A stretch of 64,000 bases of DNA from Holophagales bacterium (lineage in GTDB: Bacteria > Acidobacteriota > Thermoanaerobaculia > Multivoradales > Multivoraceae): the NCBI GenBank assembly GCA_009837885.1, contig VXSP01000043.1, positions 62,001 to 126,000 of the forward strand, read 5' to 3'. The translations under genes were made by a program, and so were the position numbers. The notes beneath the pieces are model-generated. The model made no database searches and was not told where the DNA came from. It saw only the letters and a list, made by a program, of their open reading frames with translations. This document shows positions 8,035-16,967 of this stretch, piece by piece. How positions within the stretch are numbered: position 1 is the stretch's first letter; each line of letters begins with the position of its first letter.

Positions 8035-8976
8035 ATGCGCACCGACCCCGACGCGGCGATTCGAGCGGCCGCATGCGCTGAACTGGACCGACTCCGCTTC
8101 GCGCATGGCCCCAAGCTGCCCTGGAGCGTGATTGACCGGGGCTTCAGCTTCCGTGGCGAGAAGGTCCACTTCGCTGGCCGCGCCGTCGGCATTTTCAAGC
8201 CGAGGCAGATGAGCGCGGCGCTCAGCATCAAGACGGTGGCTCCCCGGGCGGGTCGGCGGTTCTGGTATCGCGATCAGATGGGCGAGCCGGACTACCGAAC
8301 AGGATTGCTTGCCTACGACCTTGCTCGCGGTGGAAGGGGGGATTCCACCAACCGGGCTCTCGATGAGGCGTACAGTCGGCGCGCGGCCCTGATCTACTTC
8401 GTCGGCGTCTCGCCGGCCGTCTACGAGCCGCTCTCGCCGGTGTGGGTGGAAGAACTCGACTTCGACGCCGGACGCGTCCTGCTCGCCGCCGCGGACGCCT
8501 TCCACCCGACGATGAGCTCCATCCAGGCCGCGCAAGCCGGCGGCTCCTCCGCCGAACTGCGAGAGCGTTCCTACTCTCTCGTTGCCACCAAGAAGCGCAA
8601 TCACCAAGCATGGTTCAGCAGCCGGACCAAGTCCGCGTACGGTCATCGCTGCGCCTTCAGCGGCCTGACGCTGTCGCGCCTGCTGGTGGGGGCGCACATC
8701 CTGCCGGATGCCGAAGACGGCCCGGCGACCGTGACCAACGGCATCTGCATGTCGACCCTTCACCACACCGCGTTCGATGCCGACTTGATCGGCGTGGACA
8801 CGAACTGCCGCGTCCACGTTGCCAGGTCGGTCAGGGATGGCCGGGACGGTCCCCTGCTTGAGAGCCTGAAAGGGCTCGATGGCGCCGGGCTCCGTCTACC
8901 CGCGCGTTCCGAGGATCACCCGGACCGGGAGTTCCTCGATTGGCGATTCCAGCGCTTCCTCGAAACCGCCGACTGA
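8035..8976 (+). CDS. HNH restriction-type endonuclease
   Basis: A 313-residue protein with a DNA-recognition-like N-terminal half (about residues 5-180, including LPWSVIDRGFSF and IFKPRQMSAALSI) and a C-terminal HNH nuclease domain. The HNH core is CAFSGL, then VGAHILPDAEDGPATVTNGI and LHHTAFDADLIGVD, matching the 'AHI.P......NGi.L...hH.aFD' pattern of restriction HNH enzymes of about 300 residues. No methyltransferase is adjacent, so it may be modification-dependent or a solitary nuclease. ATG 8035 is chosen because family similarity begins just after it; GTG 7990 would add 15 residues. It is the last gene of the accessory island and convergent with the symporter gene. Confidence 0.85.
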   Translation: MRTDPDAAIRAAACAELDRLRFAHGPKLPWSVIDRGFSFRGEKVHFAGRAVGIFKPRQMSAALSIKTVAPRAGRRFWYRDQMGEPDYRTGLLAYDLARGGRGDSTNRALDEAYSRRAALIYFVGVSPAVYEPLSPVWVEELDFDAGRVLLAAADAFHPTMSSIQAAQAGGSSAELRERSYSLVATKKRNHQAWFSSRTKSAYGHRCAFSGLTLSRLLVGAHILPDAEDGPATVTNGICMSTLHHTAFDADLIGVDTNCRVHVARSVRDGRDGPLLESLKGLDGAGLRLPARSEDHPDREFLDWRFQRFLETAD

Positions 8977-8990
8977 TTCGCGGCGCGCTC

Positions 8991-9006
8991 GACGCGGCAC
9001 CGCGTC
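8991..9006. terminator. Hairpin between convergent HNH and symporter genes
   Basis: Perfect 6-base stem GACGCG / CGCGTC with a GCAC loop in the 61-base gap between two convergent stop codons. It is suited to act in both directions, but has no T-tract. Confidence 0.4.
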
Positions 9007-9037
9007 TCTAGGTTGGATCGAGTCGGTCCGCCTTGCG

Positions 9038-10447
9038 TCAGGCAAACGACCGCCCCCCGATCACGGCCCAGATGATCCACAGGATCGCGACCGGGCAGAC
9101 GAAGCGCAACAGCACGTCACGCCAGATGAAGTACCACCGGCTCACGTCGCCGTGGCCGTCGGCGAGAGCGTCGCGGGACTTGCTGCGGCTCAGGAACCAG
9201 CCGACGAAGATCGCCAGCGTCAGGCCGCCGAGGGGCAGGATCCAGTTCGAGACGGTGTAGTCCATCGTGTCGAAGAAACCGGCGGTGCGCTCGCCCAGGG
9301 GCGCCCAGGAGGAGAACCCGGTGACGGCGCCAAGGGAGAGCGCCGAGGGGATGCCGAAGAGGAAGACGGCGCCGCCCGAGAGCAGGCTGGCCTTTCGCCG
9401 GCTCAGACCCCTCCGGTCGATCAGGTAGGCGGCGACGACTTCGAGCAGCGAGATGGTCGAGGTCAGCGCCGCGAAGCCGACGAGCAGGTAGAACAGCGGC
9501 GCCAGGACGACGCCTAGCGGCATTTCGTAGAACATCTGCGGCAGGGTCGTGAACAGGATCGTCGCGCTCTTGCCGAAGGTCCCAACGCGTTCCGCGGCGT
9601 CGACGCTGAAGATGATGGAGAACATGACGATGCACGCCATCAGCGCCACCAGGGTGTCGAGCAGGGTGATCGCGGCGGCGCTCCTCGGGATCGACTGTCT
9701 CGATCTCATGTAGGAGCCGTAGGTGATCATCGCGCCCATGCCGACGGAGAGCGTGAAGAAGGCATGGCCGACCGCCTCCAGCAGGCCGTCGGCGGTGACC
9801 GGACCGACATGGAACAGGAAGCGGACCGCCTCGCCGAAGCCCGGGCTCCAGAACGAGTTGACGACGAGCAGGATGAGGATGCCACCGAGCACCGGCATCA
9901 GCGTCTTGGCCACCCGTTCGATTCCGCCCTGCACGCCCAGGGCGACGACGCCGACCGTCACGGCCATGAACAGGGCGTGGAAGCCGATCTGGAGCGGCCC
10001 GTTGCCGAGGAAGGCGCCGAAGGAGTCGCCGAGGGTCTGTCCGCCGGTGTCGAAGCCGCGAAACGACCAGCTCAGGCACTGGCCGAAGTAGTACACCGTC
10101 CAGCCGGCGATCAGGGCGTAGTACGACAGGAGGATGAAGCTGCCGAGCGTTCCCAGGGCGCCCACCGCGCCCCAGGCCCGGCCTCCGACCGCCCCCTTTG
10201 CGGCCTCCACGAACGCGCCGACCGGGCTTTGCCGGGTGCTGCGTCCGATGATCAGCTCCCCCATCATGATCGGCAGACCGATCAGCACGATCGCGACCAG
10301 GTAGACGAGGACGAAGGAACCGCCGTCGTTGGCGTACGTGATGTACGGGAACTTCCAGATGTTGCCGAGGCCGATCGCCGAGCCGACGGCGGCGAAGATG
10401 AACCCGAGTTGACCGAACCTGCCGCGTCCGCCGGAGCCGTTTGCCAC
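9038..10447 (-). CDS. Sodium-dependent transporter of the SNF/NSS family
   Basis: A 469-residue inner-membrane symporter. The N-terminal signature GSAIGLGNIWKFPY (about residues 22-35) is the sodium- and substrate-binding TM1 motif of the neurotransmitter:sodium symporter family (LeuT fold), and about 11-12 hydrophobic helices follow. Substrates in the family are amino acids or amines; none can be assigned here. GTG 10447 is supported by AGGAG seven to eight bases upstream. It appears monocistronic, with a 90-base gap to the upstream gene, and is convergent with the HNH nuclease gene. Confidence 0.92.
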   Translation of the reverse strand: MANGSGGRGRFGQLGFIFAAVGSAIGLGNIWKFPYITYANDGGSFVLVYLVAIVLIGLPIMMGELIIGRSTRQSPVGAFVEAAKGAVGGRAWGAVGALGTLGSFILLSYYALIAGWTVYYFGQCLSWSFRGFDTGGQTLGDSFGAFLGNGPLQIGFHALFMAVTVGVVALGVQGGIERVAKTLMPVLGGILILLVVNSFWSPGFGEAVRFLFHVGPVTADGLLEAVGHAFFTLSVGMGAMITYGSYMRSRQSIPRSAAAITLLDTLVALMACIVMFSIIFSVDAAERVGTFGKSATILFTTLPQMFYEMPLGVVLAPLFYLLVGFAALTSTISLLEVVAAYLIDRRGLSRRKASLLSGGAVFLFGIPSALSLGAVTGFSSWAPLGERTAGFFDTMDYTVSNWILPLGGLTLAIFVGWFLSRSKSRDALADGHGDVSRWYFIWRDVLLRFVCPVAILWIIWAVIGGRSFA

Positions 10448-10537
10448 GTCTGTTCTCCTGGTGCGTTCCTGGATGGTGGCGGCGCGCCGCGTCGCCGGCC
10501 GGCGGTTAGGTTAGCGGAGTGTGCGCGGCGACTTGCC

Positions 10538-13500
10538 TCAGCGGCCTGAGGCGGGCGCCGGGACCCGGCTGAACGGCGTCTCCGGACCGACCAACCGGGT
10601 CAACCACTCGGCGCGGTAGGCGTCGAGTTCCGGCGTTCGAGGATAAGCCTCGCCCGGCGCGAACGGGTAGCCGGACATCGCCTGGAAGGGCAGTGGCAGG
10701 TTGCTGTCCGCCTTCCAGGTGTTGCGGTCGGCGTCCTTGTCCCAGCCGAAGCTCTCGAGGAACACGGTGCGGACATGACCGGGCTTCGGCGCTGGCAGAT
10801 CGCGGGCGTCGAACAGGACCAGGATCTCGTCGCCCGGTCCAATCACGACCTGCCGGTCGTCGACGGTGCCGAGTAGCTCGCGCACATCGCCGAAGCGGGT
10901 GTAACGGCCGGGGAAGGGCAGCCAGGGAGACTCGGCGCCGCTGCGCTGGTAGTCGAACAGGTGCGGGCCGTTGGGCGCGGGCCGGGTCAGCGCCGAGAAT
11001 CCGCGGTACGAGAGATCGGCGCGCGCCGCGTCCAGGCGCGCCTGGATGACGACGGCGTCGCCGTCGATGCCGCCCAGGTCGGTGCTCCAGGCGACGCGGT
11101 CCCAGTGCAGCCAGCGCGTGGTCACGATCCGCAGCCTGCGGGCGCCCGCGGGCAGCGGCGGCGTGTCGACGACCATCGTCTTCGTCTTGCCGGGCGGGAA
11201 GCCCATCGGATCCAGCAGCGTTTGCCAGCCGTCCCCGGTCTCGACCTCGAGGCGGGTCATCACCATCTCCAGGTCGCCATGCTCCACGGCCTGCGCGATG
11301 GCGACATTCAGACTCGCGTCGGCGGGGAACACCCAGCCGTCCAGCCACAGCCGGACCGGTTTGCCGGGCGCTTCGCCGAGGTCGAAGGTGAACTTCCAGG
11401 GCTCGGCGGCGTGACCCTGGAAGCGCGAGCGCGCGTAGCCGTCGGCGTAGATTTCGTCGCGGGCGCGGACGCGCTCCGTCACGTCGCGGCCGCGGCCGTC
11501 CATGGCATGCACGACGGGGCGGACGACGGCGCTTGAGACGACCTCGTCGCGCGGACGGCCGACGTGCCCCCGGCCGGGGACGATCCGGAGGTTGCTCGCG
11601 ACCTCCACGCCTTCGCGGTGGTCGACCACCCAGAGCCGCACCCGGTCGATGTAGGCGGCCTCCCACAGCTCTTCCGTGATCCGCAGGTCGTAGAACCCGT
11701 CGCGGGGCGCCGCGCCGTCGACTCGCACCAGTTCGTCCGGGTCGGATCCGTTCCAGACGCCGTCGGCGAGCGGCATGCCGAGCGGCGCGCCCCACAGCAG
11801 GTCGGTGACGAAGCTGACCTTCTCGCCGTCCCAGGCGTACAGGAAGGGACAACTGCCCTTGAGCACCTGTTCCTCGACGATCGTCTGGTCGCTGCCGGGG
11901 TTCAGCCGGTTCTGCGGCACGCCGTTGGCCCAGACGACGCGGATCAGGTCGGGCCGCCTGCGGTTGCCGAGTCCGATGTGGGTGATCGGCCGGTCGACCT
12001 CAAAGTACTGGTAGGCGCGCTCCGACTTGACTTCGATCGTCGTGCCGCGTCCGAAGACGTTGTTCTTCTGGTTCCCCAGGTCGAGGCCGACCAGCCGGAC
12101 CCGCAGCCAGTTGTTCTTCGAGCCGTCCAGGTTCTCGATGCGGTAGAGCCCGGTGGCGCCGGCAGCCACGAGATCCTGATCGCCATCGCCGTCCAGGTCG
12201 TCGGCGCGCACGGTGGTGAAGCCGGCGTCGCGGGGCAGTCCGGTGACCTGGGCGAGGCGGAATTCGAGCGCCGGGGACCCGGAGTTCGAGGTCTGGGTCA
12301 GGACCCGTAGCTCGCCGCCGGCCACGAAGGCGAGATCGCGGCGGCCGTCGTTGTCCGCGTCCAGCAGCGCCAGGTCCGTCGCCCCGGCGGGCAGGCCGAT
12401 CGATTCGGAGGTGAGCGGAAACGGGGCCACCGTTCCGTCCTCGTCCCGGCGCAGGATGAAGCTCGACTCGCCGGCGAGCAGGAACTCCGGCAAGCCGTCG
12501 GCGTCGAGGTCGGCGGTACGGACGACCCGCACCGGCGATCCGGTGACGAGCCCCTCGGTTGCGGGTTCCTCGCCGCGCAGCCTGCCCAGGAGCCTTCCCA
12601 GGAGACCGCGGCTCGGCACCGGCGGGACGCGTTCCGCGAACCGTCCCTGGCGGAGGTTGTCGAGCCAGAGGACTCCCTCGTCGTGAGCGAGCAGCAGATC
12701 GGTGTCGCCGTCGCGGTCGGCATCGGTGGCCTGGAGGTGGTGGTAGCCGCGCGCCTCGGCGTCGGGCAGCGCCTTCGGTCCCAGGGCCTCGAGAGGACCC
12801 TCGAAGACGCCTTCGCCGGAGACGTTTCTCAGCAGATTGGGCACGCCGCCCGCCGGCGCCACGGCCAGGTCGAGGTCGCCGTCGCTGTCGAAGTCGATCA
12901 GGTCCGCCGCAGTCGCGGCCATCGCGTTCGCCAGGAAGCGGTCGCTGGCATCCGCGAACCGCGGCGTGTCGTCGACCTGCCAGACGGCCAGGGGGTCGCC
13001 GACCGCGATCAGGTCGAGCTTGTGGTCATTGTCGGCGTCGCCGACCACGAGCACGCGGGCGCCGCTTTCCGGCGCGACAGCAGGTGCCGCGTAGCCCCCG
13101 CCGGCACGCCGCAACTCCAGCCGTGCGGCCGGGTCGCCGCCGCCGGCTACCGCGACCCGCGCGATGTCGGGCCGGTCGTCGCCGTCGAAGTCGGCGACTT
13201 CCAGGGCCCGGTCAGGAGTGGGGGCATTGTCGATTCGGGTCGCCCGGAACCGGACCGGCAACGCGTCGCCGAAGTCTTCGATCGGCGATTCGTCCACGAA
13301 GCGCTCGACCGGAATGCCCCGGATGTTCGTGGAGACCTCGGCGAGACTGCTGTGCCAGCCCGGAGTCGCCAGCAGGACGTTTCGCAACCGGGGAGCGTAG
13401 GCGCGAGCGCGCTCCAGGTCGTCCGTCTCCAGGGCGTCGAGCACCTCTTCGATGACGCGCTCGGCGACCGGCTGCGCCTGCCAGAGCAGCTCGCGGATCC

Positions 13501-14092
13501 GCAGGTAGTCGTCGCTCGCGCGGCCCCGGTCGCCGTCTTCCAGCGCGGCGGCTCCGCTCAGAAGCAGGACGACCAGGTTGTCGGGCCTGAGCGCCCGCAG
13601 ACGATCGACGGCGGTCCGGTGATCGGCCTCGGCTTCGGGTCCGCTCATGATCTCGGCGTGCCGGAAGAGCGCGTACTGCACTTCGGGGTCGTCGGGCGCG
13701 GCGCGCGCCGCGCGGCGGTAGTCCGCCAGCGCTTCCTCGTTGCTGCCGGCGCCTCCCTGGAGAACGTCGGCGCGGATCAGCAGCAGATCGCCCCGGTTGC
13801 CACCCAGTTCCAGAGCCCTGTCGATCGCGGCCAGCGCCGCCTCCTGCCGGTCCTGGCGCAGGAGAGCGACGGCGAGGTTGGCGTGGCCCAGCGGTTCGTC
13901 GGGCAGCAGTTCGATCAGTCGACGATAGGTGGCTTCGGCCTGGACCGCGTCCTCGTTCTCGAGTTGCGCGTAGCCGATACCGTGCAGGCGCACCTGTTCC
14001 TCGGTCGGCTGCGCGAGCGCCGCGGCCGGGGCGAGCGCCGCGAGGAGAACGAGAGCGGCGATGAGAACGAGGGCGGGGAGGTTCCGAGGCAT
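10538..14092 (-). CDS. Exported TPR + FG-GAP repeat + ASPIC/UnbV protein
   Basis: A 1184-residue exported protein. Signal peptide at about residues 1-28 (AALAPAAALAQ). TPR-like helical repeats at about 32-230 (QAEATYRRLIELLPDEPLGH, ALADYRRAARAAPDDPEVQY). Then seven or so FG-GAP/VCBS calcium-binding blade motifs such as DFDGDDRPDI, DFDSDGDLDLAV, DADNDGRRDLAF and DLDGDGDQDLVA (about 295-690), which build a beta-propeller. An ASPIC/UnbV domain follows (NNWLRVRLVGLD, RPDLIRVVWANGVPQ, about 700-780), then a 400-residue C-terminal extension that I do not recognise. Such proteins are typical of Acidobacteriota and Planctomycetota; the role is probably cell-surface binding. The ATG at 14092 diverges from polA 67 bases away. 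Confidence 0.85.
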   Translation of the reverse strand: MPRNLPALVLIAALVLLAALAPAAALAQPTEEQVRLHGIGYAQLENEDAVQAEATYRRLIELLPDEPLGHANLAVALLRQDRQEAALAAIDRALELGGNRGDLLLIRADVLQGGAGSNEEALADYRRAARAAPDDPEVQYALFRHAEIMSGPEAEADHRTAVDRLRALRPDNLVVLLLSGAAALEDGDRGRASDDYLRIRELLWQAQPVAERVIEEVLDALETDDLERARAYAPRLRNVLLATPGWHSSLAEVSTNIRGIPVERFVDESPIEDFGDALPVRFRATRIDNAPTPDRALEVADFDGDDRPDIARVAVAGGGDPAARLELRRAGGGYAAPAVAPESGARVLVVGDADNDHKLDLIAVGDPLAVWQVDDTPRFADASDRFLANAMAATAADLIDFDSDGDLDLAVAPAGGVPNLLRNVSGEGVFEGPLEALGPKALPDAEARGYHHLQATDADRDGDTDLLLAHDEGVLWLDNLRQGRFAERVPPVPSRGLLGRLLGRLRGEEPATEGLVTGSPVRVVRTADLDADGLPEFLLAGESSFILRRDEDGTVAPFPLTSESIGLPAGATDLALLDADNDGRRDLAFVAGGELRVLTQTSNSGSPALEFRLAQVTGLPRDAGFTTVRADDLDGDGDQDLVAAGATGLYRIENLDGSKNNWLRVRLVGLDLGNQKNNVFGRGTTIEVKSERAYQYFEVDRPITHIGLGNRRRPDLIRVVWANGVPQNRLNPGSDQTIVEEQVLKGSCPFLYAWDGEKVSFVTDLLWGAPLGMPLADGVWNGSDPDELVRVDGAAPRDGFYDLRITEELWEAAYIDRVRLWVVDHREGVEVASNLRIVPGRGHVGRPRDEVVSSAVVRPVVHAMDGRGRDVTERVRARDEIYADGYARSRFQGHAAEPWKFTFDLGEAPGKPVRLWLDGWVFPADASLNVAIAQAVEHGDLEMVMTRLEVETGDGWQTLLDPMGFPPGKTKTMVVDTPPLPAGARRLRIVTTRWLHWDRVAWSTDLGGIDGDAVVIQARLDAARADLSYRGFSALTRPAPNGPHLFDYQRSGAESPWLPFPGRYTRFGDVRELLGTVDDRQVVIGPGDEILVLFDARDLPAPKPGHVRTVFLESFGWDKDADRNTWKADSNLPLPFQAMSGYPFAPGEAYPRTPELDAYRAEWLTRLVGPETPFSRVPAPASGR

Positions 14093-14159
14093 GACTTGCG
14101 GCGACCGTTCGCTTTAGAACAACGCAATCCTACGACTCGACACTAGAGTAGTCGCCGCC

Positions 14160-16886
14160 GTGACCGCGAAGCGTCTCTACCTGATCGACGGCTACTCGAC
14201 GATCTTCCGCGCCTTCTACGCGATCCGTGGGCTCTCCACCTCGACCGGAGAGCCGACGAACGCGATCTACGGCTTCATCAACATGCTGCGCAAGCTGCTG
14301 CGCGAGGAGGAGCCGCCGTTGCTCGGCATCGCCCTCGATGTCGGACGGGCGACGGTCCGCACCGAGGCGTACGCCGAGTACAAGGCGAACCGGGCCCCGA
14401 TGCCGGAGGATCTGAAGGCGCAGATGCCCGCGATTCGCCGGGCGATCGAGGCCTTCCGGATCCCGATCCTGGAGCTCGAGCGCTACGAGGCGGACGATGT
14501 CATCGGCACGCTCGGGCGCAAGGCGCAGGACGCGGGCTACGAAGTCACGATCGTCAGCGCGGACAAGGACCTGTTCCAGCTCGTCGGCGAGCGCGTCTCG
14601 CTGCTCCACACGGGCCGGGAGAAGGTCTACGATCCGGCGCTGGTCGAGCAGGACTTCGGGGTGCCGCCGGAGCAGGTGGTCGACGTGCTCGCCCTGGTCG
14701 GGGACAAGGTGGACAACGTGCCCGGCGTTCCCGGAATCGGGCAGAAGGGCGCGCAGACCCTGATCAGGGAGCACGGCAATCTCCAGGCGCTGCTGGAAGC
14801 CGCGTCCGAGCTCAAGCGGAAGGCCTACCGCGAGGGGCTGCAGGAGCACGCCGACCAGGCCTTGCTCTCCAGGGAGCTCGTCACGATCCACACGGACCTC
14901 GACGTTCCGTTCGAACCCGGGGCCCTGGAGATGGAGGCCCCGGACTACGACGCGCTGGCCGACCTGTGTCGCGAGTTCGAGTTCTGGAGCCTGCTCAAGG
15001 AGCTCGAGAGCGAGAGCGGCGGCCCGGAGATCGAGCCGGCCGCTGTGCCGGACTCCGTCGAGGCGTTCGAGGCGGCGGCCAGCGAGATGGGAGCCCGGAT
15101 CGCCGTCGGCGTCGTCTTCCGGCGCGGCGGCAAGCCGGTAGGTGTGTCGTTCGCGCGGCTTGGCAGGGCGGCGGCCGCCGCGGACCCGGAATCGGCGATT
15201 GCATCCGGCGACGAGATGGCGGCGGGCGAGCCGGAGATCGGCAGGGCCTGCTTCGCCGACTTCCGGACGCCGGGCCTGCGCGAGGCGGCGGCGGCGAGGC
15301 TGCGTGCCTGGCTCGCCGACCCGGCCCTGGAACTCGTCGGCCACGACCTGAAGGAGGTTGTCCGACTCTGCCCGCAGCGCGAGGGCCGGCCGGCGGTGGC
15401 CGCTCGCCTGGTGGACACGATGTTGATGGCCTACCTCGTCCACTCCGCCGTGCGCAGTTTCGGACTGGCGACCGTCGCGCTCGACCGTCTCTTCTACCAG
15501 GCGACGACGCCGGCTGACGCGGGCCTCGGTGAACCCGGCGGTCAGGCGGAGGCGCTGGGCGACGACACCGGGCTACGGCTCTACGCCGCCGAGCAGGCGG
15601 TGCTGCCGGCGTTGATCCTCGAGGCGCTCGCGTCGCAGTGGAGCGAGTCGCCGGGGGCGCGCAAGGTCTACGACCAGATCGAGGCGCCGCTGCTGCCGGT
15701 GCTCGCGGCGATGGAGGAGGAGGGCATCGAGTTGGACTCCGGCGTACTGGCCGAGATGTCGCGGCGCCTCGAGCTGGACAGCGGTGACCTGGCCGAGGAG
15801 ATCTTCGACCTTGCCGGAGAGCGGTTCAACATCCAGTCGCCGGCTCAGCTCGGCGTCATCCTGTTCGAGAAGCTGGGGCTGCCGGTGCTCGGCCGCACCC
15901 GCAAGACGAAGAAGTACTCCACCGGCGCCGAGGTGCTGGAGCAGCTCGCCCAGCGCGGCTTCGATCTGCCGGCCAGGGTGCTCCAGTACCGGGAGCTGAC
16001 CAAGCTCAAGTCGACCTACGTCGATGCCCTGCCCGGCCTGGTGGCCGCCGACGGCCGGCTCCACACCCGCTACCACCAGGCGGTGGCGGCGACCGGCCGG
16101 CTGTCCTCGCACGACCCGAATCTCCAGAACATCCCGATCCGCACCGACATCGGCCGCCAGGTGCGCCGCGCCTTCCGCGCCCGAGACGGTTACCGTCTCC
16201 TGGTCGCCGACTACAGCCAGATCGAGCTTCGCGTGCTCGCTCACATTTCGGGCGACGAGGCCCTGGTCGACATCTTCCGGCACGGCGGCGACATCCACCG
16301 CTCGACCGCGGCCACCGTCTTCGGAGTGGCGCCCGCCCTGGTCACGGACGAGCAGCGGCGCGCCTCGAAGACGATCAACTTCGGGATCATCTACGGCATG
16401 AGCGCCTTCGGCCTGGCCCGCGCGCTGGGCATCGCCCGCGGCGAGGCGCAGGCGTTCATCGACGCCTACTTCGAGCGCTTCCCCGGGGTGCGCGCCTACA
16501 CCGAGCAGACCCTGTCCAGCGCCGAGGAGACGCTCCAGGTCGAGACCCTGTACGGCCGCGTCCGCTACATCCCCGACATCAAGAGCCGCAACCGCGCGGT
16601 GCGCGAGAACGCCCGCCGGATGGCCGTCAACGCCCGCATCCAGGGCACGGCCGCCGATCTTCTGAAGCTCGCGATGATCGCGGTCGACCGCCGCCTGCGG
16701 TCGGAACTCGGAGCCGCGCGACTGCTCCTGACCGTCCACGACGAACTCGTGCTCGAAGCGCCCTCCGCGGACATGGACGCGCTCGCGTCGCTGGTCCGCG
16801 AGGAGATGGAGGGAGTCGCCGACCTCAGCGTGCCCCTTGTCGTCGACATGGACTCCGGCCCCGACTGGTACGAAGCCAAGGCATAG
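14160..16886 (+). CDS. polA: DNA polymerase I with inactive proofreading domain
   Basis: A 908-residue Pol I. The 5' nuclease domain fills about residues 1-290 (YLIDGYSTIFRAFYAI, YEADDVIGTL, VSADKDLFQLV, GDKVDNVPGVPGIG). The polymerase domain fills about 560-908 with motif A LLVADYSQIELR, motif B RRASKTINFGIIYGMS and motif C LLTVHDELVLEAP. The middle 3'-5' exonuclease domain (about 300-490) has lost its metal ligands: no DxE at the Exo I position (about 312-318, RIAVGVV), GHDLKEV (394-400) where the family has 'NLKYD', and YAAEQ (475-479) where the family has 'Y..(E)D'. It therefore resembles Taq-type enzymes without proofreading. The start is GTG 14160. The gene is monocistronic and ends next to a hairpin repeat. 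Confidence 0.95.
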   Translation: MTAKRLYLIDGYSTIFRAFYAIRGLSTSTGEPTNAIYGFINMLRKLLREEEPPLLGIALDVGRATVRTEAYAEYKANRAPMPEDLKAQMPAIRRAIEAFRIPILELERYEADDVIGTLGRKAQDAGYEVTIVSADKDLFQLVGERVSLLHTGREKVYDPALVEQDFGVPPEQVVDVLALVGDKVDNVPGVPGIGQKGAQTLIREHGNLQALLEAASELKRKAYREGLQEHADQALLSRELVTIHTDLDVPFEPGALEMEAPDYDALADLCREFEFWSLLKELESESGGPEIEPAAVPDSVEAFEAAASEMGARIAVGVVFRRGGKPVGVSFARLGRAAAAADPESAIASGDEMAAGEPEIGRACFADFRTPGLREAAAARLRAWLADPALELVGHDLKEVVRLCPQREGRPAVAARLVDTMLMAYLVHSAVRSFGLATVALDRLFYQATTPADAGLGEPGGQAEALGDDTGLRLYAAEQAVLPALILEALASQWSESPGARKVYDQIEAPLLPVLAAMEEEGIELDSGVLAEMSRRLELDSGDLAEEIFDLAGERFNIQSPAQLGVILFEKLGLPVLGRTRKTKKYSTGAEVLEQLAQRGFDLPARVLQYRELTKLKSTYVDALPGLVAADGRLHTRYHQAVAATGRLSSHDPNLQNIPIRTDIGRQVRRAFRARDGYRLLVADYSQIELRVLAHISGDEALVDIFRHGGDIHRSTAATVFGVAPALVTDEQRRASKTINFGIIYGMSAFGLARALGIARGEAQAFIDAYFERFPGVRAYTEQTLSSAEETLQVETLYGRVRYIPDIKSRNRAVRENARRMAVNARIQGTAADLLKLAMIAVDRRLRSELGAARLLLTVHDELVLEAPSADMDALASLVREEMEGVADLSVPLVVDMDSGPDWYEAKA

Positions 16887-16907
16887 CCGAACGGGGCGTC
16901 CCACACT

Positions 16908-16948
16908 GGGTGCGCCGGCGTCCCCGCCGGCCGCCGCCGAAGGCGGCC
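16908..16948. repeat. Hairpin repeat, copy A (TGGGTGCGC family)
   Basis: Begins GGGTGCGC at 16908, preceded by T as in the other copies, then makes two overlapping perfect hairpins: GCCGGCG/CGCCGGC with a TCCC loop (16914-16931), and GGCCGCC/GGCGGCC (16929-16935, 16942-16948). The two share bases 16929-16931, so only one can form at a time. It lies between the convergent ends of polA and the LLM oxidoreductase gene, so it may act as a two-way terminator. See also 33408 and 38032. Confidence 0.6.
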
Positions 16949-16967
16949 AGGAAAGCGCGTTTACTCC

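Noticed and set aside
12683-14146. 487-codon plus-strand frame opposite the FG-GAP protein
   Set aside because: Shadow of the repeat-rich gene; its Val/Gly/Asp-rich translation mirrors the FG-GAP repeats in reverse.
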